Shown here: piece by piece, positions 50,761 through 62,700 of the stretch | How positions within the stretch are numbered: the first letter of the stretch is position 1 | How the letters are laid out: each line of letters opens with the position of its first letter | Origin: Straminergon stramineum | Lineage: Eukaryota; Streptophyta; Bryopsida; Hypnales; Calliergonaceae | Direction of reading: 5' to 3' | Assembly (NCBI GenBank): GCA_963920665.1 | Contig: OY987272.1 | Coordinates: 17,055,001 to 17,119,000, forward strand | DNA length: 64,000 nt | Translations under genes and position numbers: made by a program | The notes under the pieces: generated by a model | The model's database searches: none | What the model saw: the letters and a program-made list of their open reading frames with translations, nothing else | Told to the model about the DNA's origin: nothing

Positions 50761-51436
50761 TTTTGATAGAGAAGTATAAGTTGTAGTCTTCGTTGCTTCT
50801 TTGCAGGTTTTGTTGCTTCAGAGATGAGTCGATTTTAGAGTACCATGCTCTGGGAGATTGGCGAAGTCCATATAATGCTTGCTTTAACTTGCAGACTTTC
50901 CCTCAATTATTCGGAGTTGTCCATCCTTCAGGTATATACATATACACCTCTTTTGTGAGTATGCCATTGAAGAATGTTGTAATGACATCGAGATGCCTGA
51001 TATCCCATCCCAAGCATGCTGCAAGTGCTAATATCAGTCATATAGTTGACCAACGAACCATAAGGGCAAACATTTCAAAAAAATTATGCCTTCGATTTGC
51101 TTGTCTCCTCTTGCCACTAGACATGCCTTTAGTTTTGTTGGTATTCTTGATGATCCCCGTTTGGCTTTAAATATCCATTTGGAATTAATGGCTCTCTTCC
51201 CTGCTGGTAGGTCCACTATACCCCAAGTTTCGTTTTTGTCAATAGATGCTATTTCTTTAGCAATGGCAACACCCCATCCAACATCCTCAATTGCGTCCTT
51301 ATAATGAAAAGGTTCCCATATGTTAGATGTCTCAGTTGATAGTACATAGTAGTCTCTTAGTTTGGTTGTAGCTAGGTTGTCTATTTTGAGAGGATTGTCT
51401 AGTTCCAGGTGCTGACAATGGTATTTCTGGGATCCT

Positions 51437-53074
51437 TCATCTTCTCATATAAATTAATTGTAGTGAAAAGGGTCCAATTGCAGGTTCAGAAGATTCACCA
51501 GACTGAGCAAGATCATCAAACTCATTTGAACTTGGCTCAGCTATAACATCAGTGTTTTGGAATTCAGGTAATCTCTGTGACTCTAGATTTGTAAAGTGTT
51601 GCTCTTCAGGAATAGTCAATTCTAACATAGGAAAGAAATCCAGATCTTCTAACTTTGCTTTTGGCATAGGATCTATACAATGCTCATAACCCACTTTACT
51701 CTCATTTATCACTACATCTTTGCTTAGTAATATTTTCTTAGATCTTGGGTCAAATAATCTATAGACTTTGTTTTGCTCATCAAATCCTACTAGAATGCAT
51801 TTTCTTGTTTTGAAATCAAATTTTGTTCTTTCTTCTCTGGGAACATGTACAAATGCAAGACTTCCTATGATCCTTAAATGATTTACATGAGGTTTTCTCT
51901 AACTATACCTTTCTTCTGGAGTTTGACCATTATTTGCTTTTGTAGGTCCCCTATTAATCAGGTAGTTTGTTGAATTGACCAACTTAGTCCATAGAAACAT
52001 AGGTAGATGACTCTCGAACAATAAACTTCTAGCCTTCTCTATCAAAGATCTATTTCTTCTCTCAGCTATACCGTTTTGATTTGGAGTTCTTGCCTGAGTT
52101 AGCTGTCTTTGAATTCCGTGGTCATTGCAGTAGCATATGAAGGCTTTAGAAATGAATTCTCCTCTATCTGTTCCTAGCATCTTCACTATTTTTCCCATTT
52201 TTGCTTTAGTTCTGACTTTGTAGATTTTGAACTTTTCTAGAGTTTCATCCTTTGTGTGCATGAAATACACAAAGCTTTTCCTACTCCAATCATCAATGAA
52301 TATGGCAACGTACCTAGACCCATTGAGAGAATTTATCTTCATTAGTCCTATTAGATCACCATGCACTAACTCATTGACCTGCTTTGCTCTGCTTGCTAAT
52401 TGTTTGAGAACTTTTTGACAATATTGCTTCCCAGCTAGGCACGATTCACATACTTCTTTGTAACTTGATATAGTGGGAAGTCCTTGCACTCGATTTTCTT
52501 TTGATAAATGATATAGGCCTCCATATGCTAAGTGACCAAAGCGTTTATGCCACTGCTTTGTCTCCTAGTCAAAAATTTCAGTAGATGCTACAATAGGTAA
52601 TATATTTTGAATTGATTTTGCTAATGCATGCATTGTCTCGTCAATCTTCTCTGCTAATAATTGTTGTAGTTCGAGGTTATTTACTTGACTGTTTGACACA
52701 ACTATGTCAGCAAAGTAATATAATCCATTGTTTTTGTCCCTGTGACCTCTTGCTAACACATTTCGTTTGATCAAGTTGTCTAACATGTAGACGTGCTTAT
52801 CAATGAATACAATTACTTGTCCTATATCTGCTAAAGACCCAACAGAAAGAAGATTGCACCTAATAGATGGTGAGTAGAGAACATTTGTCACTTTCATTTC
52901 ACCAATGTCTGCCTTCAACAAGACTTCTCCTTTTCCAACTATATTGTGACCTTCTCCTCCAGCTATAGTAAGTGAACGACTTGCTACAAGTTTTATATTC
53001 TACAAAGACTCTTTTTGTCCTATGACGTGAATTGTACAACCTGAATCCATGTACCATACTCTATGGTCTTGGAA
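51437..53074 (-). pseudogene. Copia protease and integrase region
   Basis: The protease motif DSGCTIHV lies near 53050, downstream of a TAA at 53072-53074. The integrase has the zinc-finger part (WHKRFGHL, then CESCLAGK), the catalytic core with D in VHGDL, D in GTDRGEF and E in NGIAERRN, and then the C-terminal part. Stops within one frame at 52562-52564 (TAG) and 51896-51898 (TAG), and another near 53000, break it; most of this stretch is otherwise in a single frame, so the damage is mainly point mutation. Confidence 0.88.
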
Positions 53075-54057
53075 TTATGCTAGTGCTACCTCAAGAGAAT
53101 TAGCTTTCTCTTCACTTTCATCTGTATTTTCCTCAAATAGATTTACAGACTTCTTTGTTGAAGTTCCTTTTGAAGGTGGTCCCTTCTTATAGTAGCAATT
53201 TCGGGCAATATGCCCAGCCTTGCCACAAACATAACAATAGACTACTGATTCGTGGTCTTCATATTCTGTAGAGACGACATATTTACCTCGTCCATGTGAA
53301 TTTTCACCTCTCCCTCTAGCTGCATGTCGTCCCCCACGTCGACCTCGTCCTCTCCCTTGTCCAACTGTGCCTGTGACTACTAGTGCTTCCTTAGATTCAC
53401 CAAGCAAAGCATTTCGATGTTGGATTTGAAAGTACTCGGTGAGGGGCAATCCACATAGTTGTTCAAACAAAGGAAACACTCCTCCTGGAGTCATGCTTGG
53501 AATAACATATTCATAACTACAAGATAAACCATTAAGCACTTGTTGAACAATGGTTTGTTCGCCAATTGCTGCTCTAAGCCCCTCCAGCCAATTCTTTAGA
53601 TCTCGAGTAGTAGCTAGATAATCCTCCATAATTCCTCCCTCTAGCGTCTTGAGTAGGTTTAGCTGGCTTATAGCCAACAGTTTTTGTGATGCTCCTCCTT
53701 GCTCATAGGTGTTTCGTAATTTCTCCATGCTAGTGCTAGATTAACGAAATTTGCAACCAAACTGAGAAAATTATCTTTTACAGACAATACTATTGCAAAA
53801 ATGGTTGTTGATTTTTTGTCGCGAAGTTGGTTTTCTATCAAGTTTTCTCCGCCTACTACTGCAGGAAATGTTGTTGGATTGACTACCTGAGTGGTGACAT
53901 CCCACAACCTCTCTCTCCTAAACAATGCAGTCATCTTGATTTGCCATGCGAGATAATTGCTAGCTCTTTCTAGCTTGTTTGACTCTCCTAATGAGACATT
54001 TCTATTGTCTGTCATTTCTCTTAGGATCACACCTTCAGGTATGAGAATCTCTCCCAT
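53075..54057 (-). pseudogene. Copia gag region with CCHC zinc knuckle
   Basis: Two overlapping frames, 54057-53668 and 53728-53075, joined by a frameshift near the ALAW/EKLRNTYEQGG position. The second part has the RNA-binding knuckle CYVCGKAGHIARNC (CX2CX4HX4C) after an Arg/Gly-rich stretch. The start codon (54055-54057) overlaps the primer-binding region. Capsid-like functions are known for the family; this copy is non-functional. Confidence 0.85.
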
Positions 54058-54069
54058 GCTCTGATACTA
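54053..54069 (-). promoter_or_regulatory. Copia primer-binding site (initiator Met tRNA)
   Basis: Directly inside the 5' LTR the minus strand reads TAGTATCAGAGCATGG, against the usual plant copia primer site TGGTATCAGAGC. One base differs. Confidence 0.8.
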
Positions 54070-54319
54070 TGTAAGAATTTGATCACACACTTGCTACTAT
54101 TTTGTACACCAGTATTTCCTTCGAAAGGATTGATTTTATCATTTGTATTCATGTATTAATATACACAATCATTAAGGCATGCTTCCCAATGTAACTCCCA
54201 GTTCGCATGCTTTGTAAATAGAAATAGCCCTAATCACTAATCATCTAATTAGAATGACTAGATAAGATAAGATTTCCTATCTTATCGTGAGGAGCTAATC
54301 ATTTGTTTCTTTTGTAACA
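54070..54319 (-). repeat. Copia 5' LTR
   Basis: Starts TGTAAG and ends TAACA on the plus strand (TG..CA ends). Of about 17 differences from the other LTR, about 15 are transitions by my count. Confidence 0.9.
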
Positions 54320-55263
54320 ATCAGTTGACGTAAAATGAGACTGGTATGCAGTCAATCTCATGAAAAAATATTTTATGAAGTGAAAAATATCACAACAGGG
54401 AGTATCAACAACTAAGAGATCCTATCTATACAGACTTTGTAAATTTGAATTGGAACATAAGCCTTGGAGAGGAGTAAGATATTTAAGAAGCCCAGTAATG
54501 CATTGGCATGTTGTTCAAAAGAGCTGAGGACATGCTAACTTGGATTTATGGATCTAAGTTATAATAGGCCACTTGAAGGCAATTGAGGACGTACTGGTCT
54601 TCTACTAGACATGCACTATATGGATCACATCGAAGGAAAGCTTCTAGAAGCAAGCACAAAACACCCAACATTCAATAAAGTCTTGGAATAATGTACAATA
54701 TAATGCGACCATAACTTGTACGCCAAGTTCATAGAGAGAAAATTTCACTCAAACCACAAAAAATTATTTCACTGAAATTACAAATCTATCGTACTAGACA
54801 TGCCACTAGCATTTCGGCATGCCTCTACAGGTGACTCATCGTACATTAGACTTGCCAAGCTAAATCCCGCATGGTCGATACGCTTGCAACAACAATTTTG
54901 GTCGCGTCCATGGCGCTTCGATTCGAGTGGCACTTGGTACTAGTGAGTCCCTGTGCAACTGTGCATCGATCAATCAAGCTCCTAGAAGTGAAACTGCCCA
55001 ATTGGTTATTTTCATATCAAATCTAGAGTTCTTATGCTTGGGCACATCATGAAAATAATATAACAAAAGAAAAAACTAGTAACAAATACAAGGAGTTTCA
55101 TACCAAACTAAGTGACAGGTGGAATCCGTTCAATGATAATTATCACGCACCTCAACAAACACCAAGTTGAGGGCAATGATTCCCAGAAATACAGTGAAAG
55201 TTGGCAACAACATTGATTGATTTTGTAAGCTCCCAATCCTGGCAGCTCACTCAGGGCTGTGTC
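54320..55263. other. Intergenic DNA right of the copia element
   Basis: No gene recognised. A patch richer in GC at about 54780-54990 has no usable open frame or RNA signature. Confidence 0.45.
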
Positions 55264-55517
55264 TTAACCCCTCAAGGCCCAAGCAATTTTTGTACTTTTT
55301 TACAAGTTTGAATTGTGATTGACAGTGCGCAGTGTACATCAAGCTAACTTGTTACATGATGTCAATTGTACTTTTAAGTTTTCCCCTTCAATATGATCAT
55401 CATAATATGAATTTCATTTAGATATACTTCTTGGAATGTAGGAATATGAAGTTGTAATTTTGACTTGTTGAACAAGTGTGAGGCTCAAAAGTGGCTTATT
55501 GGGCCTTGAAGGGCTAA
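55264..55517 (+). repeat. Family H TTAA element (about 250 bp)
   Basis: TTAACCCCTCAAGGCCCAAG at the left and TTGGGCCTTGAAGGGCTAA at the right, an 18-bp inverted terminal match with few changes. Reverse complement of 38539-38786. No coding frame. Confidence 0.75.
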
Positions 55518-55547
55518 CTGCCAATCAATTCAATCAACCATATGGTT

Positions 55548-55810
55548 GAAACACCCAAAATCATCAATATAAGCAATTTAGCATAGTTGAAGGCAACTTT
55601 TACTAAAAAAAATATATTATAATTGTCGTACCAGCAATTGAAAATCATGAATTTTCAAAAGAAAATGTAATTTTCGGATATGGCATGTATTTTCTATCAA
55701 TTTTCAAAGTGGCAACTCCCTAGACCATTGAAATTGTGACATAGGTGGACTTGAAATTGAAACCTAACAATTTGAACAATCAACCAATTAGCAATTTGTG
55801 AGGGAAAATT
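55548..55810 (+). repeat. Dispersed direct repeat, copy 1
   Basis: About 265 bp that recur at 57603-57875 in the same orientation ('gaaacacccaaaatcatca', 'agcaattgaaaat', 'cttagaccattgaaa' against 'cctagaccattgaaa'). The two copies, about 2.05 kb apart, bracket the B-C-E chain at 56214-57512. Confidence 0.6.
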
Positions 55811-56213
55811 TTATGACATAATACAAGGACAATTTAATGTAAGCCTAGAAACATTTCTAGGGAACTCAACTATACATAAATGAGAATGGGGATGCTTTTC
55901 AGTGTTTCTACCTTAAATACGATACACCAATCCATAAACTCCCAACATTGATTATACTACTCCAATATTTATTCTACTTAGTGTATGATGACTATTAAAT
56001 AGGTTTAATGCTACTTCAACAATCACCATTAGGTGTATCTCTAGATGGACAAAAATTAGAAGCCAATTTAGGGAAATCCCAAGCTCCCTAGAAGTCCCTA
56101 GTTCATAGACTCTAAGCACATTCAAAAGCTCTTCTTCCTTGTTAGAGTTCAATGTCCAAGCTTTGAACCAAGGGAAGTGTTTCAACAGAAGAGTTCATTT
56201 CCTGTATGGCACA

Positions 56214-56442
56214 TTAACCTATAAAGGATGTTGGGGCCATTTTCTAGTTGATGAATGACTAAGAGTCCTTTTGTGTAAGACAAAAATGCAACTATTCATC
56301 TTCAAAATCTTGTGTGGAAAGGGGATGTCTTGTATAGTACTTTGACTTCCAATATGTGCTTTTGGAATTTTTGAAACCAACTATTCACACAATGCCCCAA
56401 AAGATGATTTCCACGATTATTAGCCCATCCTTTAAGGGTTAA
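56214..56442 (+). repeat. Family B TTAA element
   Basis: TTAACCTATAAAGGATGTTG to CCTTTAAGGGTTAA, 229 bp. Its right TTAA (56439-56442) is the left TTAA of the next element. Carries 'atgcaactattcatct'. Confidence 0.7.
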
Positions 56443-56588
56443 CTCTATAAAGATGCACACACCCCATGACTAAGTTAGTCACCAAAATTCTCCAGTTATT
56501 GGACCAATAGGTGTTTTATCTTTATCTATAGTTAATAGTGAAGTCATCCATCAAACCTCTCTTGTCCACAATGTTTTTACAAGGTTAA
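56439..56588 (+). repeat. Family C short TTAA element
   Basis: TTAACTCTATAAAG to ACAAGGTTAA, 150 bp. Shares its left TTAA with family B and its right TTAA (56585-56588) with family E, forming the middle link of a three-element chain. Confidence 0.7.
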
Positions 56589-57512
56589 CCCCTAAAGTTC
56601 CTTGACTATATTATCACCAAAAGACCTCAAAAACTGCCATTTCTAATACAAGTACAATTTTTTTGAAAAATATCATTTTTTGACATATGTTACCATAGGA
56701 TCTTGTAGTACACTAGATTGAGAAGATGTGGAAAAAAATTCAGAAAATTCCAGCATGTAGATTGCAAGATATTAGCATTTGAAGTGACAAAAATCCTTTT
56801 CGGGGCCCTGTGAAAAAACAGGTAGCTGCACTTCACAAGGTCACATTCGTATGAAAAAATGTCCAAGATGGTGGTGCTACACACAATACAGGTTGGCTAC
56901 ACACTTGAAAATATTCAGATGATTTGGAATTGTGAAACATATAGGAAAAAAATAGTAAGTAGAAAGATGTAGAGAATGATTCAAAATACCAAATTGTTAA
57001 CAATTTATTAATGGAATTGAAAAATCCCAATCCCAATGGTTGTAATGTTGTAATAAACAACCTACATCTAATGTTTTTTTATTTTTTTTCAAAAAATATT
57101 GAAAATTGAGTTAAATACAGGACTTCAAAGTTTATTTTAGAATAGAGAATCCATACTTGCCCGCAAACTAAAACATCTCATAAATTTTGACTCATTGATC
57201 AAAATAGAATGATTCAAAGCTTTCTATGTATGTATAAATATGGGAAACCAATTTCAAATTTTTATTTTTGAAAAAATTGATTTTTTCAGATCTGCCCAGA
57301 CTGCCCAAGTTGAAAAACAAACTACATATATATTAGGCCATAACTTTTGACTCATATTTCCAAATGCCCTGAAATTTAGTTAACGTGAAAGATATTCCTC
57401 GTCCTCACCTTATATTAAAATTTGGGTCAAAAATATGGAAATCTCTAGTCACATGTACTTGCCCAAAAAAGTTATGTTGCCAAAAAACACACTTTGGTCC
57501 TTCAGGGATTAA
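56585..57512 (-). repeat. Family E TTAA element, full copy (928 bp)
   Basis: TTAACCCCTAAAGTTCCTTG to GGTCCTTCAGGGATTAA. Runs opposite to 39301-40223 with nearly the same length. Open frames of 60-75 codons inside (56690-57060) are not protein-like. Confidence 0.75.
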
Positions 57513-57602
57513 ATCAAGGATAACACTAGACAAAATAAACTGGGCAATAAGAAAATAGAGAGGGGCAGTAATTAGCACACTATTTCATTGGAAAGGGCTA
57601 CT

Positions 57603-57875
57603 ATGGTGAAAACACCCAAAATCATCAAAATAAGCACTTCATTTGATAGTTGAAGGCATTGTTTAATTTCAAGAAAAAAACATTCTTTATAGTATTAGCA
57701 ATTGAAAATTATAAATTTTTTGATAACAAAAAAATAGAATTTGGTGATAGAACATATAATAATAGGAATTTTCTAAGTTGAAGGGCCTTAGACCATTGAA
57801 ACCAATCACATATGTTAGATATATAATTGAAATCTAGAAAACAAATAATCAATTAATCACAAGTGTGGGAACAAT
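57603..57875 (+). repeat. Dispersed direct repeat, copy 2
   Basis: Partner of 55548-55810, diverged by substitutions and small indels. Confidence 0.6.
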
Positions 57876-59067
57876 TTATTTGCACTTTGGACTACACTTT
57901 TAGAAGAAATTTATTTGTTAGGAATGTATCCAAGATGGTCTTAGGTGTTTAATTCTACCTTAGTTCTTTAGATAATTGACATAAGCCAACATTTAGATAT
58001 CATTCTCATCTATGGCAACATTTGAACTTGCACAACAATTTCACTTTATCAAAGGCACCAATTGCTTTTGTTACATTCAAATATGCAATTGCACAAATTT
58101 TATGGAAATGAAAGATAGCAACTGTATTGGCACTTGAAGGAAGATGATGAGCACATAAAATAAACAATAGCAAAATGAAAAGCCCAATTTCTCAATAAAT
58201 TCCATTTACACTCGCATTCACTACCAACCCTACTCCTAGAATGACAATCAAAAAATGAAACTATATGTCAAATTCTCAAAGCATCTACTAAATTCATTAA
58301 AGAACCAAAGAGATCCAAAATGAAACTTTCTTTTTTAAGACTTTCGAATTAACCCTAAGTAATTTGTACTACATTCAAGTTTCTTGCAAATGAGATCTGC
58401 ATTTGAAGTTGAAGGATTATATGTTATTTGAAAATCTAATGAAAAACTTGAGATTTTTTTGGATAGTAAGGTGGGATGGTTTTGAAGGCCCCATAAAATT
58501 TGCGTAATTTTGGGACATTGTAGTACTAGAATTGAAAACACTTTTTACAACCTTCAAATGCGAGATGATTTTTTTCTCCAATAATTGCATATTCAAGTGC
58601 TATAGCTTCCAATTGCCATGCATGACAAACAAGTGAGTTGCACATAAATAAAACATTTTGTGCAGTCCCCTCAAAAAATGACATAAAAAATGGCCATACT
58701 TTGGTCCCCACCACTCTCATGGAAGAAGGTATGTGTTCAATGCCACATAGAAAAGGGTGTTCGTTTTCTTACATGATGAATTTGCTTGTACTTGATGGAT
58801 ACTTGAGCCAATATTGAGGTCAAAGTGACTTGTATTCCAACTTGGTGTATTATACGATTCAGGGAGTTTTCACGCTATGAGTATTCAAATGGCTTTGGAA
58901 CTAAGATTGCATTTGTAATGTACATTGTGCACTAGAAAAATTAATACTAAAATAGTCATTTTGAAACAAGTTTTGTAATGGAATCTTAAGAAATTAAGGA
59001 CATATAAATTCTACATATAGAAACCTTAATGTATGTGGGAATGTATGCATAAGTTAGAACATCTTTT

Positions 59068-59215
59068 TGAAATTTGAAAAAAAGTTGCATTGTATAGATT
59101 TAGGGAATTAAAAAACCTCTTTCAAAACAATTTTAAAAAAGCATTGGGCTTGATTGCTTGAAGTTAAAAAAGAATTAAATCACAAATAATACAAAAAATG
59201 TACGAAACATCTAAA
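59068..59215 (+). repeat. Direct repeat shared with the F-box 3' flank, copy 1
   Basis: 'tttgaaatttgaaaaa..ttgcatt.tatagatttaggga' and 'tctttcaaaacaatttt' recur in the same order at 62565-62700, directly after the F-box pseudogene. Confidence 0.65.
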
Positions 59216-60639
59216 CATAGAATCAAAGTGTCAAAAACATTGTATGAAAAAATTTCATGTTTTCATTATATAAAAGAATATGAGAAAAAAATTTGAAAAT
59301 TTGGAATTAAAAAGCTTTATTTCATTAAAAAAAAATAGAAGATTGAATTATTTGCACTAAATTGTGAAAGCAAGTGTGATTTCTTATTGGATATACATAT
59401 TTTAGGAAGCATGATAGGCCATGAAAGGATCAAGCTTGGTAGGTTCCCTAAAGTTAAAAAATACCAAGTTTTGGGAACCAAAAACTAAACAAAGAATCCA
59501 AAAAGAGTAAGTATTTCATAAAGTCCACAATTCACAACAAAGTGTCAAAATTGTGGAATTGTTAGTTTGTTCTTGCCTTTTTAAAAGACCTCTAGTCAGT
59601 CTAGTGTGAAAATTCCCTACAAACCTCCATCATTTTTTTCCCTTAGTCCCAATCACTAGAGGTCACTTTCTAAAGGAATATCTTCCACATACCTTATCCT
59701 ATACTAAAACAAAATCATTTTATAGCCCAACTAAGAATTGGATAGGATAGTATAGGAAGTAGGCCATAATAAATAGAAAGTATTTAGAAAATAGCCACTA
59801 AAGGCAAGTGTGAGTTTAGTTTAGTTTTTTATAATTTATACAAAAATCAATTGCACATATGTTCACAAATTCTCAATGTGACAATGCAACCAATACACTT
59901 GGGAAAGATGAGTTCTTGAAGTTGTGATCATTCACGGAGACACAAGGTGCCCATATGATGAGTTTGAGGTTAATCGTGTGGGTAACATATTTTACTCACT
60001 CTTTTTTACCCAACACATTCCATATGCAATGTACTTCATTGAATCTATTGATAAAAAACTTAACTCTACAATTTTACAATGTGATCAATTGAATTACTCA
60101 TTTTACCATGCATATTGGATTCTCTAAGGTAAATTAGAAAATCAAAATGCAAGAAACCACACAAATTTCATTGAATTATATAAACCTAAACAAAAAATAC
60201 TTTCATAAAAAGATCGATTGAATTGATCATTTTTGACCATGAAAACTTATAGAAATGAAGATCTTATGTTTGGATTCTTCTTACACCATAATTTAGTTTG
60301 CTTAAAAATCAATGTCTATATTTTTTTTTTTTGCCATAGACTTGTAGGGCTTAAATTATAAAACCAGCCCCCAAGGCATGTTTCCAAATGGACATGAACA
60401 GGACGGTGTTCCTTCCACCTCTAAGTCTTTCAACTTGAGAATGCAAAGCATTCAAAAAATAAACTATATTCCATAATAGGAGTCTAGAAAAATAATGCTG
60501 AGGAAAATACAATCCACTTTTCTATAATTTCCTTGTCTTAGAATTAACATGCTATCATAAGCTTTGATGAATGCATTCATTGATAGATGGACTAATTCAT
60601 GGTGCAATGTGCACTAATGGGCAAGTAGAGATTGCTTGG

Positions 60640-60860
60640 AGATAGAATTCTCTCGATGGTGGACTTGTACATTAGAGTTAGACAACTCCTTGCTCATCAC
60701 AAGAATTAGTGAACTAGATAATGCACTAGAGTTAGACAACTTGTAGATGCTTGGAGGTGGATATTTCTAGATGTTAGATTTGTGTACCAATCAAGGCATT
60801 CGACTTAGACAACTTCAATATATAGACAAGTGCGTTGAACCTTGACGTTAGACAACTCCA
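60640..60860. repeat. Degenerate repeat with TTAGACAACT blocks
   Basis: The block TTAGACAACT occurs four times at irregular spacing (near 60677, 60731, 60805 and 60848), with 'gcttggaga/ggtgga' stretches between. A decayed minisatellite is the simplest reading. Confidence 0.45.
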
Positions 60861-61369
60861 AGTCGAGTGAAGATTTGGATAAGATATACAATTCTTATGT
60901 AGAATACTTCAAAGTATTACTTGAACTTTTACTTTGTTGGATGGTTGAGGAACAAAAATATAAAAGTAGAAAAAAAAGTCTTAGTTTATTATATAAAGTG
61001 AGATTTCTATTATATAGGTTGAAGCTTGGGGGTGAAGAGAAATCTTTGAAATTTATGTTTCTATATGATCAAATGCTTTGATTTCCTTGTGAAAGTCTTT
61101 TTTTGTTAATATATATATTTTTTGCATCTACAAAGTCAATTTTGGTTTTAAGTTTGATTTGTAGTTACGAGTTGTGGAAAGTTTGTAATACCAATATTGC
61201 AAAGGTGTGAAGTTACAAATACAACTCTTCATAAGTTATCACAAAGTAAATTCCATTTTTCTCAAATCCACTTTTCTAGATTCCATTTTTTGCAAAGTCT
61301 AGTTGGAACTTATATATTTCTTACGCTGGAAACACTACTTTGTTGTAGTTGGGCTTGTAACTTACAACC

Positions 61370-62510
61370 ATGGCCACACCACCAAGCTTTGTTGATGGTG
61401 TTGATGATAGCAACAACATGAATGCCTCTCTATGGGGTGAGTTGTAGAGCTTCATTGACCTCTCGATGATCTATGCCAAATTGCCCCTAGTGCCTTTCTT
61501 TCGCTTGCGCCAAGTTTGCAAGGAATGGAACCGCTTGGCCTCAGATTGCCAATTTCTAGTACAAAACTTCAAACCTCCAATCTCCTCCAACCTTTACTTT
61601 GTCCTCCCTCATCCAAGTGGGGGGCACATCCTCTTGACTTCCAAAGGTTCTTCATGGAGCTTGACCCCTTTGCCTCAAATACGATATGAAGTGTCAAGCT
61701 TGCTCTATGATGATTCCAAAAGCAAGCACATCTTCGATCTTCACACTCATGTGTTTCATACTTTGCCACCTCAATAGGTTTTGTACAATTTGAGTGATTT
61801 TTACCCTAATTTGAATCAATATGTAAATTTTTTTATTTGTGTGGTTGTTCTTACATTGACAATTGGATGTACTTGGCCTTAGTGCAGGAAGAAGGAAGTG
61901 ATTTCAAGAATCCTTTGATTGGGATGACGGTGGACACAACTCAAATTCCCTATGGATTTAGGGTTATACTTGCCAATAAATTTATTGGAACCAAGATTTA
62001 TGATTCGAATAACGGTGCTTGGACACTCAATCTATCTACTCATGTGTATTGTCTAGCAACTGCGTTAAACACATAATGCGTACATTTTAACAACTCTTTG
62101 TATATTAGGATTGGGTGTATGTTTGATGAAAGGTTTCATTTCTTGACTTATGATGTAGAGAGAGAGATGAGTGGAATCACAAGGGGCGTTGGTTTCCAAT
62201 GGCTTTGTCGCCATATGTTGACATTGGCGTGTGACAAGATTTGTGGTTTGTATTTGCAATGAGTGCCTGGTCGGGTTTGGTTGTGTGGGAGTCTCATCCC
62301 AATTTTGAGAAGCCATGGAATGTGCTCAATTGCATGCCTAGAGATTTACGTAAATGGATGTGGGGTTTAATGGACAGTACAATTATGAATAAATTATGTG
62401 GTGAGCATGTGCTTGTATACATCCACATGGGTGGTGAAAAGAGGGCTATTTTGTATAACTTAGATCGGAAGATGTGGGACAAAATAGAGTTGCCTACAAT
62501 GCAACACTGA
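61370..62510 (+). pseudogene. F-box protein pseudogene (F-box/kelch-like)
   Basis: ATG at 61370 (MATPPSFVDGVDD) leads into an F-box-like segment: LWGEL, a TAG at 61445-61447 where the F-box should continue, then IYAKLPLVPFFRLRQVCKEW, the usual second half of plant F-boxes. The body continues as separated frames: 61466-61777, 61837-62076 (a MYLALVQEEG-type stretch) and 62241-62510 (LVVWESHPNFEKPW, YNLDRKMWDKIELP), with two frame changes between them. Active relatives are SCF ubiquitin ligase substrate receptors. No introns are needed to link the parts, so it is probably an intron-poor F-box gene that decayed. Kelch-type repeats are only suggested, not clear. Confidence 0.75.
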
Positions 62511-62564
62511 TGTCACAAAAAAGAGTGTGTTCATAAAAAGGCTTCTCTATTCCTCCAATTTGTT

Positions 62565-62700
62565 TTTGAAATTTGAAAAATAATTACATTGCATAGATTT
62601 AGGGATTTAGAAACCCTCTTTCAAAACAATTTCAAAATAGCATTGGGTTTGAAGTTGAAATATAATTAAATCACAAATAAATAGGAAAAAGTGTATACAA
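62565..62700 (+). repeat. Direct repeat shared with 59068-59215, copy 2
   Basis: Begins about 55 bp after the last F-box codon. The identity with 59068 suggests that this 3' flank was once copied together with a related F-box gene. Confidence 0.6.

Larger units (their letters stand above)
48954..54319 (-). mobile_element. Ty1/copia LTR retrotransposon, degenerate
   Basis: A 5.37-kb element on the minus strand with two 250-bp LTRs and, in order, gag, protease, integrase, reverse transcriptase, RNase H, as in Pseudoviridae. The polyprotein is broken by several stops and frameshifts, so it cannot move by itself. No clear 5-bp target duplication is visible (flanks '..gttttc' and 'atcag..'), which may mean erosion or recombination between elements. 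The LTRs differ at about 17 of 250 positions by my count, so the insertion is not recent. Confidence 0.93.
57513..61369. other. AT-rich intergenic DNA
   Basis: Contains the second copy of the direct repeat (57603-57875) and a stretch at about 59068-59215 that recurs downstream of the F-box pseudogene. Minus-strand frames at 58335-58720 look like old coding remnants but are not recognisable. No intact gene. Confidence 0.5.
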
